64,000 bases of DNA from NCBI GenBank assembly GCA_041398245.1, contig JAWKVC010000004.1, positions 62,001 to 126,000 on the forward strand, written 5' to 3'. The position numbers and the translations under genes were made by a program. This document shows positions 34,731 through 43,159 of the stretch, piece by piece. Source of the stretch: UBA7672 sp041398245 (GTDB lineage: Bacteria > Pseudomonadota > Alphaproteobacteria > Caulobacterales > Hyphomonadaceae). The notes beneath the pieces are model-generated. The model did not search any database. It saw only the letters and a list, made by a program, of their open reading frames with translations, and had not been told where the DNA came from. Within the stretch, counting starts at the first letter, position 1, and every line of letters starts with the position of its first letter.

Positions 34731-35507
34731 CTAGCGGTTCTCGAACTTCGCCGGGCGCTTCTCGACAAAGGCCGCCATGCCTTCCTTCTGGTCCGCGGTG
34801 GCGAACATCGAATGGAACAGGCGGCGCTCGAGCAGAACGCCTTGCCGCAGCGTGGTTTCGTAGGCGGCGTTCACGGTTTCCTTGGTCATCATGGCGATCG
34901 GGCGCGACTGGGAGGCGATCTTCCTGGCGGCGGCCTTCGCCTCTTCCATCAGCTTGTCGGCCGGCAGGACACGCGAAACCAGACCCGCGCGCTCGGCTTC
35001 CGCTGCGTCCATCATGCGTCCGGTGAGGCACATCTCCATCGCCTTCGACTTGCCGACGAAGCGGGTGAGACGCTGCGTGCCGCCAATGCCCGGCATGACG
35101 CCGAGATTGATCTCCGGCTGGCCGAACTTGGCCGTCTCCGAAGCGAGGATGAAATCACACAACATCGCGAGCTCGCAGCCGCCGCCCAGGGCAAACCCGT
35201 TGACGGCCGCGACAAGCGGCTTCCGGAAGGACGACAGCGCCTGCTCGAACGCGCCGAACATGTCGGCCTTGTAGACGTCCATGTAGGACTGCGGAGCCAT
35301 TTCCTTGATGTCGGCGCCCGCCGCGAAGGCGCGCCCTGCCCCGGTAATGATCACGCAGCCAATGGCGTCGTCCGTCTCCCAGCCGGCCAGCACGTCCATC
35401 AGCTCGGCGCAGAGCTTGCGGTTGAGGGCGTTCAGCGCGTCGGGCCGGTTCAGCGTGACAATCCCGACGCCGCCATCGGTTTCGACCAGCAGTGTTTCGT
35501 GGGCCAT
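34731..35507 (-). CDS. Enoyl-CoA hydratase (mitochondrial ECHS1-like)
   Basis: 258 residues from the ATG at 35507, which has AAGGAG six bases ahead; an ATG at 35513 overlaps that ribosome site and is less likely. Crotonase fold: oxyanion-hole segments GRAFAAGADIKEMA and NGFALGGGCELAMLCDF, with the catalytic glutamates in GGGCELAM and FGQPEINLGVMPG. It hydrates 2-enoyl-CoA in beta-oxidation or amino acid catabolism. Position next to rpsT-dnaA is conserved in Caulobacter. Strong similarity to short-chain (crotonyl-CoA) hydratases is inferred from motif spacing. Confidence 0.92.
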   Translation of the reverse strand: MAHETLLVETDGGVGIVTLNRPDALNALNRKLCAELMDVLAGWETDDAIGCVIITGAGRAFAAGADIKEMAPQSYMDVYKADMFGAFEQALSSFRKPLVAAVNGFALGGGCELAMLCDFILASETAKFGQPEINLGVMPGIGGTQRLTRFVGKSKAMEMCLTGRMMDAAEAERAGLVSRVLPADKLMEEAKAAARKIASQSRPIAMMTKETVNAAYETTLRQGVLLERRLFHSMFATADQKEGMAAFVEKRPAKFENR

Positions 35508-35533
35508 GGGCATCTCCTTGTTCGGGAGTCTTA

Positions 35534-36106
35534 CTAGCCCTCGGCCATGCCAACTTCCACCCGGCTTGCGCCAGCCAGGCGCAACTCGTCGAACAGCGCG
35601 ATGACGACATGGACGTCCACCGTGCCGAGATCGGCCTGCACCAGCGTGGTTCGCCCGGCGACTTCGGGATCCGAGAGGAAGTGCGCCGCGCGCTGGATCT
35701 CGTCTTCCCGCACATCATCGGGCGCCGCGATGGCGTTCTCGAACCAGTCCTTCAGCGCCGCAGCGACCGCATCGGGATCGCCCTCGATGACGAGGCGCGC
35801 CTCATCCCAGCGGAACGGCTCCAGCACGATGTTGAGCCCCGCACCGTGGAAGGCTTCCGGCTCGAACTTCAGCATGCGGCTGGGTGAGAACTGGCTGGGC
35901 GTTGCAGCGCCGTCTTCCTCAAGGGCGAGATCATAGCGCATGCCAAGATCGAGCACGCCCTCGCGCGCCAGCTGGCCGGCCTCGTCCACCGCAGGCGGCT
36001 CGATGATCAGCCTGTGGCCCTTGTCGCGCAATTCCTTGAGCGCGGTCTCGAACATGTCGACATAGTGCGCCCGCACCTGCGTCAGCATCTGGACCAGATC
36101 GGCCAT
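35534..36106 (-). CDS. Conserved-type protein of unknown function
   Basis: 190 residues, cytoplasmic, no signal peptide or membrane helix. N-terminal helix (VQMLTQVRAHYVDMFETALK), an alpha/beta core with GLNIVLEPFRWDEARLVIEG, and a C-terminal part ending in DELRLAGASRVEVGMAEG. Acidic overall. No family motif recognised. Its stop lies 26 bp upstream of the enoyl-CoA hydratase start, so the two may be co-transcribed. Confidence 0.7.
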   Translation of the reverse strand: MADLVQMLTQVRAHYVDMFETALKELRDKGHRLIIEPPAVDEAGQLAREGVLDLGMRYDLALEEDGAATPSQFSPSRMLKFEPEAFHGAGLNIVLEPFRWDEARLVIEGDPDAVAAALKDWFENAIAAPDDVREDEIQRAAHFLSDPEVAGRTTLVQADLGTVDVHVVIALFDELRLAGASRVEVGMAEG

Positions 36107-36143
36107 GAGCAGCTCCGCATTCCGGGGAATATCCGGCTCGACG

Positions 36144-36548
36144 CTACTCCGGCAGGCGCGTCGATGCGAGCTTCACGATCAGTTCGAAGCGAACGTCCAC
36201 TGCCTCGCCTGGCTGTGGCTGGCGGACATCGATGCGCAGCACTTCGTTTTCGCGTTCGAACACATAGGCCGCCGGATCGCCCGCATCACTGCGCGTCCAG
36301 CCCAGCGCCGGCAACGTCGCGAGATAGAACAGCGTGACATCCTGCGCTGTCGTTTTCCCCACAGCCGTGGAGCGGACCACCCTGCCCTGATCGCTCTCGA
36401 AGATGACGGCTTCGGCCTGCTCGTGCAGACCTTCGGCCAGCGGCACATCCTCGATCGCCTGCAGGAAATCGGTGGCGAAAGCCGGAGCGGCCGCAACAGC
36501 TGCAGCCGCCATGACGAGCGATGCAGCAAGACGCCTGAACCTGACCAC
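36144..36548 (-). CDS. Small exported protein of unknown function
   Basis: 134 residues from a GTG at 36548, chosen because GGAGGG sits seven bases before it (a TTG two codons earlier would touch it). A signal peptide (AASLVMAAAAVAAAPAFA) leads to a mature domain of about 105 residues with DFLQAIEDVPLAEGLHE and DVTLFYLATLPALGWTRSD. The latter resembles the short alpha/beta segment of periplasmic proteins of the DUF4410/YbaY-like size class, but no family is assigned. A parS-like site lies 88 bp upstream. Confidence 0.75.
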   Translation of the reverse strand: MVRFRRLAASLVMAAAAVAAAPAFATDFLQAIEDVPLAEGLHEQAEAVIFESDQGRVVRSTAVGKTTAQDVTLFYLATLPALGWTRSDAGDPAAYVFERENEVLRIDVRQPQPGEAVDVRFELIVKLASTRLPE

Positions 36549-36635
36549 GGGCAAACCCTCCGGGAGATCGGTCGAGTCTCTGCTGCTTCGCGTTACCAGA
36601 CTGCCAACCGGCCCGCCGAAAGATTGTTCTTGAAA

Positions 36636-36651
36636 TGTTCCACGTGAAACG
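36636..36651. promoter_or_regulatory. parS centromere site (ParB binding)
   Basis: TGTTCCACGTGAAACG differs from the canonical 16-bp ParB site TGTTCCACGTGAAACA only at the last base and keeps the CACGTG core with both GTT/AAC flanks. It lies in the gap between two divergent genes, 2.8 kb from dnaA, where origin-proximal parS sites are expected in alphaproteobacteria. No parA or parB gene is in the window. Confidence 0.8.
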
Positions 36652-36700
36652 TTAACCCTTTCGCCGGGCCGCCAAAGCCATGGCGGTTGGGGGACGGGCG

Positions 36701-38251
36701 ATGATCAGCCGCATCACGACCTTTGCCTTCGAAGGGGTGGAAGCCCGCCCCATCGACGTCCAGGTCCAGCTGTCGGGCGGGGCCAACGCCTTCAACATTG
36801 TTGGCCTGCCGGACAAGGCGGTGGGCGAAAGCCGCGAGCGCGTGCGCGCCGCCTTCACCGCGCTCGGCCTGTCGTTGCCGCCCGAGCGCGTGCTGGTGAA
36901 CCTCGCGCCCGCCGATCTGCCCAAGGAGGGCAGCCACTACGATCTCGCCATCGCGCTTGCGATCCTTGCCGCCATCGGCGCGATCCCGCGCGACAGTCTC
37001 GAAGGCGTCGCGGCCATCGGCGAACTCGCGCTCGATGGCGGGCTGGCCGACACGATGGGCGCCCTGCCCGCCGCCATGGCCGCCGAGGGCATGGACCTCG
37101 CGCTGGTCTGTCCGGCCACGTGCGGCGCGGAAGCGGCATGGTCAGGCGGGACGGTTCTCGCCGCGCCGAGCCTCATCGCGCTGGTCAACCACTTCAACGG
37201 CACGCGCCACATCATGCCGGCCAAGCCCGGCCCGCTCGCAGATGGCGCCGCCGCGCCCGACCTGCGCGATGTGAAAGGTCAGGACGGCGCCAAGCGCGCG
37301 CTGGAGATCGCGGCGGCCGGCGGCCACAACCTCCTGATGATCGGCCCGCCCGGCTCCGGCAAGTCGATGCTGGCGCAGCGCCTGCCCGGCCTGTTGCCGC
37401 CGCTGTCGGCGCGCGAGCTTCTGGAAGTGAGCCAGGTGCATTCCATTGCCGGCCTGCTCGAACGCGGGCGGCTATCGCGCACGCGGCCCTTCCGCGCGCC
37501 GCACCATTCGGCGTCGATGGCCGCGATGGTCGGCGGCGGCATCCGCGCGCGGCCAGGCGAAGCCTCGATGGCGCATCATGGCGTGCTGTTCCTCGATGAA
37601 CTGCCGGAGTTTTCCGCGCAGGTGCTCGACAGCCTGCGTCAGCCGCTCGAGAACGGCGAAGCGGTGATCAGCCGCGCCAACCGGCATGTGAAATATCCCT
37701 CGCGCTTTCAGCTCGTGGCCGCGGCGAACCCTTGCAAGTGCGGCGGCGGGCCCGGCGCCTTCCAGTGCCGCAAAGGCCCATCCTGTCAGGCCAACTATTT
37801 CGCGCGCATCTCGGGGCCCTTCCTCGATCGCATCGACATCTTCGTGGATGTCGCGCCGGTGACGGCGATGGACCTTGCCCTGCCCCCGCCTGCCGAAGGA
37901 ACGGCCGAAGCCGCAGCGCGGGTCGCCGTGGCACGCGAGATACAGGCGAGGCGTTATGGCGAAGACGCATCAGCGCGCAGGCCGGTCAATGCGGATGCGC
38001 CCGGCGCGGACCTTGAGGCGATCTGCCGGCTAGACGCCGGCGCGCGCGGCCTGCTGGTGAAGGCGGCCGAACAGATGGCGCTGTCGGCGCGCGCGTATCA
38101 CCGCGTGATGAAAGTGGCGCGCACCATCGCCGATCTTGATGGCGCAGACGCCATCGCCCGCGTGCACGCCGCCGAAGCGCTGAACTACCGCTTCCGCCCG
38201 CCGGGCGCGGCAACGGTTTCGCAAGGCGCAGGATCAGGGCTGGTGGCGTAG
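36701..38251 (+). CDS. comM: ComM/YifB-family Mg-chelatase-like AAA+ ATPase
   Basis: 516 residues from the ATG at 36701. An N-terminal Lon-protease-like fold (MISRITTFAFEGVEARPIDV, NIVGLPDKAVGESRERVRAA) precedes the Mg-chelatase AAA+ core with Walker A NLLMIGPPGSGKSMLAQRLP and Walker B GVLFLDELPEFS, then a cysteine-containing loop (PCKCGGGPGAFQCRKGPSC) and C-terminal helical domain. ComM is a hexameric helicase promoting branch migration during natural transformation. Wide presence outside competent species suggests a general recombination role. Convergent with gshB across a REPIN-like repeat. Confidence 0.93.
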   Translation: MISRITTFAFEGVEARPIDVQVQLSGGANAFNIVGLPDKAVGESRERVRAAFTALGLSLPPERVLVNLAPADLPKEGSHYDLAIALAILAAIGAIPRDSLEGVAAIGELALDGGLADTMGALPAAMAAEGMDLALVCPATCGAEAAWSGGTVLAAPSLIALVNHFNGTRHIMPAKPGPLADGAAAPDLRDVKGQDGAKRALEIAAAGGHNLLMIGPPGSGKSMLAQRLPGLLPPLSARELLEVSQVHSIAGLLERGRLSRTRPFRAPHHSASMAAMVGGGIRARPGEASMAHHGVLFLDELPEFSAQVLDSLRQPLENGEAVISRANRHVKYPSRFQLVAAANPCKCGGGPGAFQCRKGPSCQANYFARISGPFLDRIDIFVDVAPVTAMDLALPPPAEGTAEAAARVAVAREIQARRYGEDASARRPVNADAPGADLEAICRLDAGARGLLVKAAEQMALSARAYHRVMKVARTIADLDGADAIARVHAAEALNYRFRPPGAATVSQGAGSGLVA

Positions 38252-38270
38252 GCTCTGAAATAGCGCCACC

Positions 38271-38387
38271 GCTCATCCCGACGAAAGTCGGGTCCAGGAC
38301 TGACCTCGCAGCGTGTTCAGCTTACAGCTTCAAGCCCGTTCGCTCTGCCCCACCGTTCCTGGGTCCTGACTTTCGTCAGGACGAGCG
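38271..38387. repeat. REPIN-like inverted pair of hairpins, copy 2
   Basis: Unit C at 38271-38300 has CCCGAC-GAAA-GTCGGG; unit D at 38355-38387 is the inverted relative with CCTGAC-tttc-GTCAGG followed by ACGAGCGG. The two face each other 88 bp apart (centres), as in copy 1 at 25701-25821. It occupies the space between the comM and gshB stops and could also act as a bidirectional 3' barrier. Confidence 0.7.
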
Positions 38388-38413
38388 GAGCAAAACAAAC
38401 CGCCCGTGACGAC

Positions 38414-39361
38414 CTACTTCCCCGCACGCGCCTCGATCACGGCCCACATCTTCGCAACCGCATCGACGCCGCCGAGATTTTTGAGCGCGCGGGCGCCCGT
38501 CGGCGAGGTCACGTTGATCTCGGTCATCAGCCCGCCGATCACGTCGATGCCGACGAAGATCAGCCCGCGCTTCTTCAGCTCCGGCCCGATGCGCGCACAT
38601 ATCTCCTTCTCGCGCGCGGTCAGCTCGGTCGCTTCCGCCGTACCGCCCACCACAAGGTTGGAGCGGATCGCGCCGGAGGGCGGGCGCCGGTTGATCGCGC
38701 CGACGGGCTCGCCATCGACGATCAGGATGCGCTTGTCGCCCTCGCTGACGGCCGGAAGGAAAGCCTGCGCGATGAAAGGCTCGGGCGCCATCTTGAGGAA
38801 GAGGTCGGCGACAGCCTGCAGATTGCCATCCTCGCGGCCGATCTTGAGGACGCCCGCCCCGCCATGGCCATGCAGCGGCTTCACGACGATGTCGCCATGG
38901 CGCTCGCGGAACTCGATCACGCGCGCCACGTCCCGCGTGATCAGCGTCGGCGGTTGCAGATCGGGAAACATCAGCGGCAGGATTTTCTCGGGCGAGGAGC
39001 GCACGCCGGCGGGGTCATTCACCACCAGCGTTTCATCCGCCGTCAGCTCAAGCAGGTGCGCCGCGGTGATATAGCCCATGTGAAAGGGCGGATCCTGCCG
39101 CATCAGGATCACGTCGGCGTCCTTGCGCAGATCGATGATTTCGGCGGGCTCGAAGGCGGCGTGCGGCGTCTGGCCGGGCAGAACCCGCGCCGGCCGCGCC
39201 TGCGCCCGCACGAAGCCTGAATCGTAGAAGAGATTGTCGACGCCATAGACGTGGACGCGATGGCCGCGGCGCTGCGCCTCCTCGATCATCATGAACGTGG
39301 TGTCGCCGGCGGGATTAACGGACTCCAGCGGGTCCATCTGCACGGCGATACGCAGGCTCAT
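38414..39361 (-). CDS. gshB: Glutathione synthetase
   Basis: 315 residues, standard length. Joins gamma-glutamylcysteine and glycine using ATP. ATP-grasp features: N-terminal RIAVQMDPLESVNPAGDTTF, MRQDPPFHMGYITAAHLLEL, VVKPLHGHGGAGVLKIG (phosphate-binding loop), EPFIAQAFLPAVSEGDKRI, and metal-binding TEINVTSPTGARALKNLGG. It belongs to the conserved rsmI-yraN-(BON)-gshB-comM neighbourhood of alphaproteobacteria. Confidence 0.96.
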   Translation of the reverse strand: MSLRIAVQMDPLESVNPAGDTTFMMIEEAQRRGHRVHVYGVDNLFYDSGFVRAQARPARVLPGQTPHAAFEPAEIIDLRKDADVILMRQDPPFHMGYITAAHLLELTADETLVVNDPAGVRSSPEKILPLMFPDLQPPTLITRDVARVIEFRERHGDIVVKPLHGHGGAGVLKIGREDGNLQAVADLFLKMAPEPFIAQAFLPAVSEGDKRILIVDGEPVGAINRRPPSGAIRSNLVVGGTAEATELTAREKEICARIGPELKKRGLIFVGIDVIGGLMTEINVTSPTGARALKNLGGVDAVAKMWAVIEARAGK

Positions 39362-39431
39362 GGGAAGGCTCCGGCAAGGAACCTCCTAGGTAGGTCGCCG
39401 CGCCGGGCGGCGCAATGCGCTGATCGATGCT

Positions 39432-40208
39432 TCAGTTGCCGCCGACGGACGGAAGCGGCCGCGACTGCAAGCCGCCATCGCCATTGTTGCTGCCCGCGCC
39501 GGGTGGCGGGGCCGAACCGGTGGCGTAGGGGTCAGTATAGCTCTGCCGCGTCGTGGGCTGGTTTTCGGGCGGCACGATGGGCGCGGGCGTCGTCGGCGCA
39601 GGCGCCAGGCGGATGGGCGCGTTCTGTGTGTCGTCCGGCGCTGGCGAGGCCGCGACGCTGATCTCCGGCGGCGGCGAGCCGCGCTCGCGGATCTTCACAT
39701 AGGAGACGACACGCTGCACGCCGCCCACCATGCTGGCGTGTTCGGCGGCGCGGCGCAGCTCGTCCTCCGAACGCGCGACGCCCAGCAGGTAGACCATGCC
39801 GTTATAGACCTGGATGTTATAGTTCGTGCCCTTGATCTCATCGTCGCCGATCAGGCGCATGCGGATCTGTTCGGTGATCCATGCATCGTTGAGATCGCGG
39901 CCGAGATTCCAGTAGTCGATGACGATCTCGTTCGCGACTTCATCGACCGAGCCGACTTCCCACGCGATGCGCTCGGCTGCGGCGCGGTCTTCTTCCGTGG
40001 CGACGCGGCCGGAGAGAAGGACGAAGCGGTCAACCACAGCGACATCCACTTCCATGAAGCGGCCGTTGAGGCCGGCGCCCAGAAGGCGCGTCTTGACCTC
40101 GGTGGCGGCCGAAGCGTCGTCCAGCGACTCCCCGAAAGTGCGGTCGGACAGGCATCCGCCCAGCAGCGGCGCAGCGACAAGGCAGGCGGCGAGCAGGCGT
40201 ACGATCAT
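39432..40208 (-). CDS. BON-domain lipoprotein (DolP/YraP-like)
   Basis: 258 residues from the ATG at 40208; the longer frame upstream lacks a signal sequence. Lipoprotein signal MIVRLLAACLVAAPLLGGC. Two BON domains follow: one around VKTRLLGAGLNGRFMEVDVA with VVDRFVLLSGRVATEEDRAA, the second around MRLIGDDEIKGTNYNIQVYN with GVARSEDELRRAAEHA. A long Pro/Ala/Thr-rich tail completes it. In gammaproteobacteria DolP binds anionic lipids and supports the outer membrane and divisome; the position beside yraN and rsmI supports equivalence. Confidence 0.9.
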   Translation of the reverse strand: MIVRLLAACLVAAPLLGGCLSDRTFGESLDDASAATEVKTRLLGAGLNGRFMEVDVAVVDRFVLLSGRVATEEDRAAAERIAWEVGSVDEVANEIVIDYWNLGRDLNDAWITEQIRMRLIGDDEIKGTNYNIQVYNGMVYLLGVARSEDELRRAAEHASMVGGVQRVVSYVKIRERGSPPPEISVAASPAPDDTQNAPIRLAPAPTTPAPIVPPENQPTTRQSYTDPYATGSAPPPGAGSNNGDGGLQSRPLPSVGGN

Positions 40209-40318
40209 GACCCAAGGCTCCGTCGGTTGCGGCCCAGCGCGCCCGGTATCTGCGTCTTGCGGCGATTTTCGGGCGATCCGCAAGCATCACGGGTTATGGT
40301 GAAAACCCGATGAACGGG

Positions 40319-40711
40319 TCAGGTCTCCGCCCGCCAGGCGTCCCGCACGTGCAGCGGCAGCCGCCCCGGGGCCAGCAGCATCATGTCGAACCGCCAGAGC
40401 AGGCTCTGGGCGTCGCGCCTGTGGGTCGCCCACTGGGTGGCGGCCTGCTCCAGCCTGCGCCGCAGCTCCGGCGTCACCGCCTCGCGCGCGGCGTCGATGG
40501 TGCGGCGCGACTTCACCTCGACAAAGACAAGCATGCGGCCCTTGCGCGCCACGATATCGATTTCGCAGGCCGGCATGCGCGCACGCTGGGCCAGGATGCG
40601 ATAGCCCTTCAGCTGCAGCCACAGCGATGCGGCGGCTTCGGCGGCGCGGCCCGCACGTTCGCGGCGGCGGCGCGCGCGCCGGGTTTCAGTCTTCTCCGGC
40701 GTCCGCGTCAC
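40319..40711 (-). CDS. yraN: UPF0102 family endonuclease-like protein YraN
   Basis: 130 residues, starting at a GTG that overlaps the end of rsmI by 26 bases. After a very basic N-terminus it has the UPF0102 core: GRAAEAAASLWLQLKGYRIL, CEIDIVARKGRMLVFVEVKS, with the PD-(D/E)xK nuclease-type E-x-D...E-V-K arrangement (CEID, FVEVKSR). Function uncertain; the fold predicts DNA or RNA cleavage. Genomic pairing with rsmI is very widespread. Confidence 0.92.
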   Translation of the reverse strand: MTRTPEKTETRRARRRRERAGRAAEAAASLWLQLKGYRILAQRARMPACEIDIVARKGRMLVFVEVKSRRTIDAAREAVTPELRRRLEQAATQWATHRRDAQSLLWRFDMMLLAPGRLPLHVRDAWRAET

Positions 40712-41618
40712 TGCCCCCGCCCTGCTTCAGCGCCAGCATGCGTTCATAGACGACGCGGCGGCCAAGCCCCAGTTTCGCAGCGATCTCCGCCGCGACATCC
40801 TTCATCGGCCGCGTCAGATCCGCCGCCGCAATCGCCGCGTCGAGCGCATCCTCGCCCGCCGCCGTCTCCTCGCCCGGTCCGACCAGCACCACGATCTCGC
40901 CGCGTGGCGGCCCCGCCTCGGCATAGTGCGCCGCAAGTTCCTGCAGCGTTCCCCGCCGCGTCTCCTCGAACTTCTTGGTCAGCTCGCGCGCCACCGCCGC
41001 CTCGCGCGCGCCCAGCACCTCGGCCATATCGGCGAGGCTGGCGGCGAGACGCGAGGGCCCCTCGAAGAAGATCAGCGTGCCGCGTATCCCGGCGAGGTCG
41101 CGCAGGAAGGCCTTGCGCGCGGAGGACCGCGGCGGCGGAAAGCCCGCGAAGGTGAAACAATCGGTCGGCAGGCCGGATGAGGCGAGCGCCGCCAGCGGCG
41201 CGGACGCGCCCGGAATGCTGTAGACGGGGATGCCTTTCGCCACAGCCTCGCGCACCAGCTTGTAGCCGGGATCCGACACCAGCGGCGTTCCCGCATCCGA
41301 CATCAGGGCGACACGCGCGCCCGTTAGCAATTCGTTAAGGAGCGCGGGCCGCGCCTGCGCGCCGTTATGGTCGTGATATGGCCGCAATCGGGCTGACACT
41401 CCGAAGGCGGACAGAAGCTTTGCGGCAACGCGCGTATCCTCGGCGCAGACGGTGTCTGCCGACGCCAGGATATCGAGCGCCCGCAGCGTGATGTCGCGAA
41501 GGTTGCCGATGGGAGTCGAAACAACGTAGAGCCCGGGCGACAGCTCGGGATCGATACGAAACAGCCGGTGAGCGCCCCCGGGTTCATGTGGCGGCTGTTC
41601 TTGTCGTGAATCGTCCAT
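40686..41618 (-). CDS. rsmI: 16S rRNA 2'-O-ribose C1402 methyltransferase
   Basis: 310 residues from the ATG at 41618; the longer frame would run into the divergent gene. RsmI methylates C1402 of 16S rRNA in the decoding centre. Tetrapyrrole-methylase fold motifs: GLYVVSTPIGNLRDITLRAL, VCAEDTRVAAKLL, YHDHNGAQ, ALMSDAGTPLVSDPGYKLVR, PVYSIPGASAPLAALASSGL and FEGPSRLAASL, all standard. The C-terminal region (LGLGRRVVYERMLAL) is a short helical extension common in this group. Divergent from the LpoA-like gene with 62 bp between. Confidence 0.95.
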   Translation of the reverse strand: MDDSRQEQPPHEPGGAHRLFRIDPELSPGLYVVSTPIGNLRDITLRALDILASADTVCAEDTRVAAKLLSAFGVSARLRPYHDHNGAQARPALLNELLTGARVALMSDAGTPLVSDPGYKLVREAVAKGIPVYSIPGASAPLAALASSGLPTDCFTFAGFPPPRSSARKAFLRDLAGIRGTLIFFEGPSRLAASLADMAEVLGAREAAVARELTKKFEETRRGTLQELAAHYAEAGPPRGEIVVLVGPGEETAAGEDALDAAIAAADLTRPMKDVAAEIAAKLGLGRRVVYERMLALKQGGGSDADAGED

Positions 41619-41680
41619 GGGCCTAGCTTCCGTGTCGTCACGGACCGGGTCCAAAGCAGCATCCTCAGGAGGGATTGCGC

Positions 41681-42979
41681 ATGCCATTCAGTCTTCGAGC
41701 CCACAAGCTGGCCATCCTGACGGCGGCGCTGGCGACGGCGCTTTCGGCCTGCACCAGCGGCCCCGTGCGGCCCACTGCTCCGCTCTCTAGCAGCGGACAG
41801 CGCCCGGAACCAAGCCGTCCGCCGCGCCCGGGCGAGCCCCTTCCCTCCGCTCCGGTCAGCGATGTCTACGCCAACAACCGGAAAGCCTATCATCCGCGCC
41901 ACCTTCCCGCAGACCAGCAGACCGCGCTGAAACGCATCGCCGTGCTGCTGCCATTCTCCTCGACCAACGCCGAAGTTCGCCGCCAGAGCACGGGCATCTA
42001 CAACGGCATCCAGATGGCGCTGTTCCAGGTCGGCGCGCAGGATGTCGTGCTGCTGCCGCGGGATGCGAGCAGCGCCGATCCGCAGGTCATCGCCGGAATC
42101 ACCGAGGACGCGATCCGCGATGGCGCGATCGCCGTGATCGGCCCGGTCTTCGCCCAGCAGGTTGCGCCCGTCGCCGCCGAGGCGGCCGAAGTGCGCGCGC
42201 CGGTGCTGGCGTTCTCCACCGACGCCTCCGCCATCGGCCAGGGCGCTTATCTGGTGTCGCTGACGCCGGCGTCGGAAGTGAAGCGCATCGTCGAGTGGGC
42301 CAACCGCGACGGCGTCACGCGCTTCGCCATGCTGGGACCTGACAACGCAAACTCGCGCGCCGTCGAGACGGCGCTGCGCGAGGAAGCCGCGGCGCGCGGC
42401 GGCGCGGTCGTCGGCGTCTCCTACTACCTGCAGGGCAATTCCTCGCCGCAGGCCGAGGCCCGCTCCATCGCCCGCATCGTCGAAGCGGAAAACGTGGCCT
42501 ATCCCGGCAAGGTCGCCGTGCTGATCCCGGAATCGGGCGTGCAGCTGCGCACCGTCGGCGCGCTGCTTCGTTCGATCGCCAATGTCACGCCGCGCGAAGT
42601 CCGCTTCATCGGCACCGGTCAGTGGAACGACCCGGAGATCTGGCGCGAGCCGGGCCTCTATGGCGGCGCCTTCCCCGCGCCGGATCCGCAGGCGACGGCC
42701 GATTTCGACCAGCGCTATCAGGCCATCTTCGGCGAGGCCCCCCCGCGTCTCGCCAGCTTCGGCTATGACGCCGGCGCGCTCGCCGCGACCCTCGCGAGCA
42801 CCGGCTATCTTGATGCCGCGACCATCCAGCGTTCGCAGGGCTGGGGCGGCGTCAACGGCCTGTTCCGCTTCCTGCCCGATGGCAGCACGGAACGCGCACT
42901 GGCCATCCTGCAGTTGCAGGATCGCGCCGGCGCCAAGGTAATCGTGCCGCCCGCGCAGACCTTCGGCCCGGGAAGCTGA
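41681..42979 (+). CDS. LpoA-like penicillin-binding protein activator lipoprotein
   Basis: 432 residues from the ATG at 41681, six bases after AGGAGGGA. The signal AILTAALATALSAC is a lipoprotein signal. A Pro/Ser-rich stretch is followed by a periplasmic-binding-protein type 1 fold: LKRIAVLLPFSSTNAEVRRQ, GIYNGIQMALFQVG, VIGPVFAQQVAPVAAEAAEV and LASFGYDAGALAATLAS. This matches the C-terminal module of LpoA, which stimulates class A penicillin-binding proteins; the N-terminal TPR module of E. coli LpoA is absent, as is usual in alphaproteobacteria. Divergent from rsmI, its usual neighbour. Confidence 0.88.
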   Translation: MPFSLRAHKLAILTAALATALSACTSGPVRPTAPLSSSGQRPEPSRPPRPGEPLPSAPVSDVYANNRKAYHPRHLPADQQTALKRIAVLLPFSSTNAEVRRQSTGIYNGIQMALFQVGAQDVVLLPRDASSADPQVIAGITEDAIRDGAIAVIGPVFAQQVAPVAAEAAEVRAPVLAFSTDASAIGQGAYLVSLTPASEVKRIVEWANRDGVTRFAMLGPDNANSRAVETALREEAAARGGAVVGVSYYLQGNSSPQAEARSIARIVEAENVAYPGKVAVLIPESGVQLRTVGALLRSIANVTPREVRFIGTGQWNDPEIWREPGLYGGAFPAPDPQATADFDQRYQAIFGEAPPRLASFGYDAGALAATLASTGYLDAATIQRSQGWGGVNGLFRFLPDGSTERALAILQLQDRAGAKVIVPPAQTFGPGS

Positions 42980-43013
42980 TCGAACGCGCACCACGAGCGC
43001 ATGCCGATAGAGA

Positions 43014-43128
43014 CCCCCACCTGTCCGCCCCCTCAAGGGGGCGGAACCCTGTTGGATCACCGTCCTTCAATGTGAGACAGGCTCGTGCTGCAAGGTCCCG
43101 CCCCCTTGAGGGGGCGGACAGGTGGGGG
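43014..43128. repeat. Long inverted repeat (35-bp arms) with internal palindromes
   Basis: The left arm 43014-43048 and right arm 43094-43128 are complementary at 34 of 35 positions, separated by 45 bp. Each arm itself contains a 20-bp palindrome (CCGCCCCCT-ca-AGGGGGCGG and its complement). Further short complementary bases (GAGAC/GTCTC) lie outside. It fills the space between the converging LpoA-like gene and hemW. The form is that of a non-autonomous repeat (MITE-like) or bidirectional terminator. Confidence 0.7.
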
Positions 43129-43159
43129 TTGTCTCAACGCCCGCCGCAGCCAGCGACGA

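Noticed and set aside
41324..41338. TTAG-N7-TTAA resembling a CtrA box
   Set aside because: One mismatch and located inside rsmI coding sequence, not near a promoter.
41324..43060. 578-codon minus-strand open frame opposite the LpoA-like gene
   Set aside because: Its end is an off-frame reading of rsmI and the rest is antisense to a clear lipoprotein gene.
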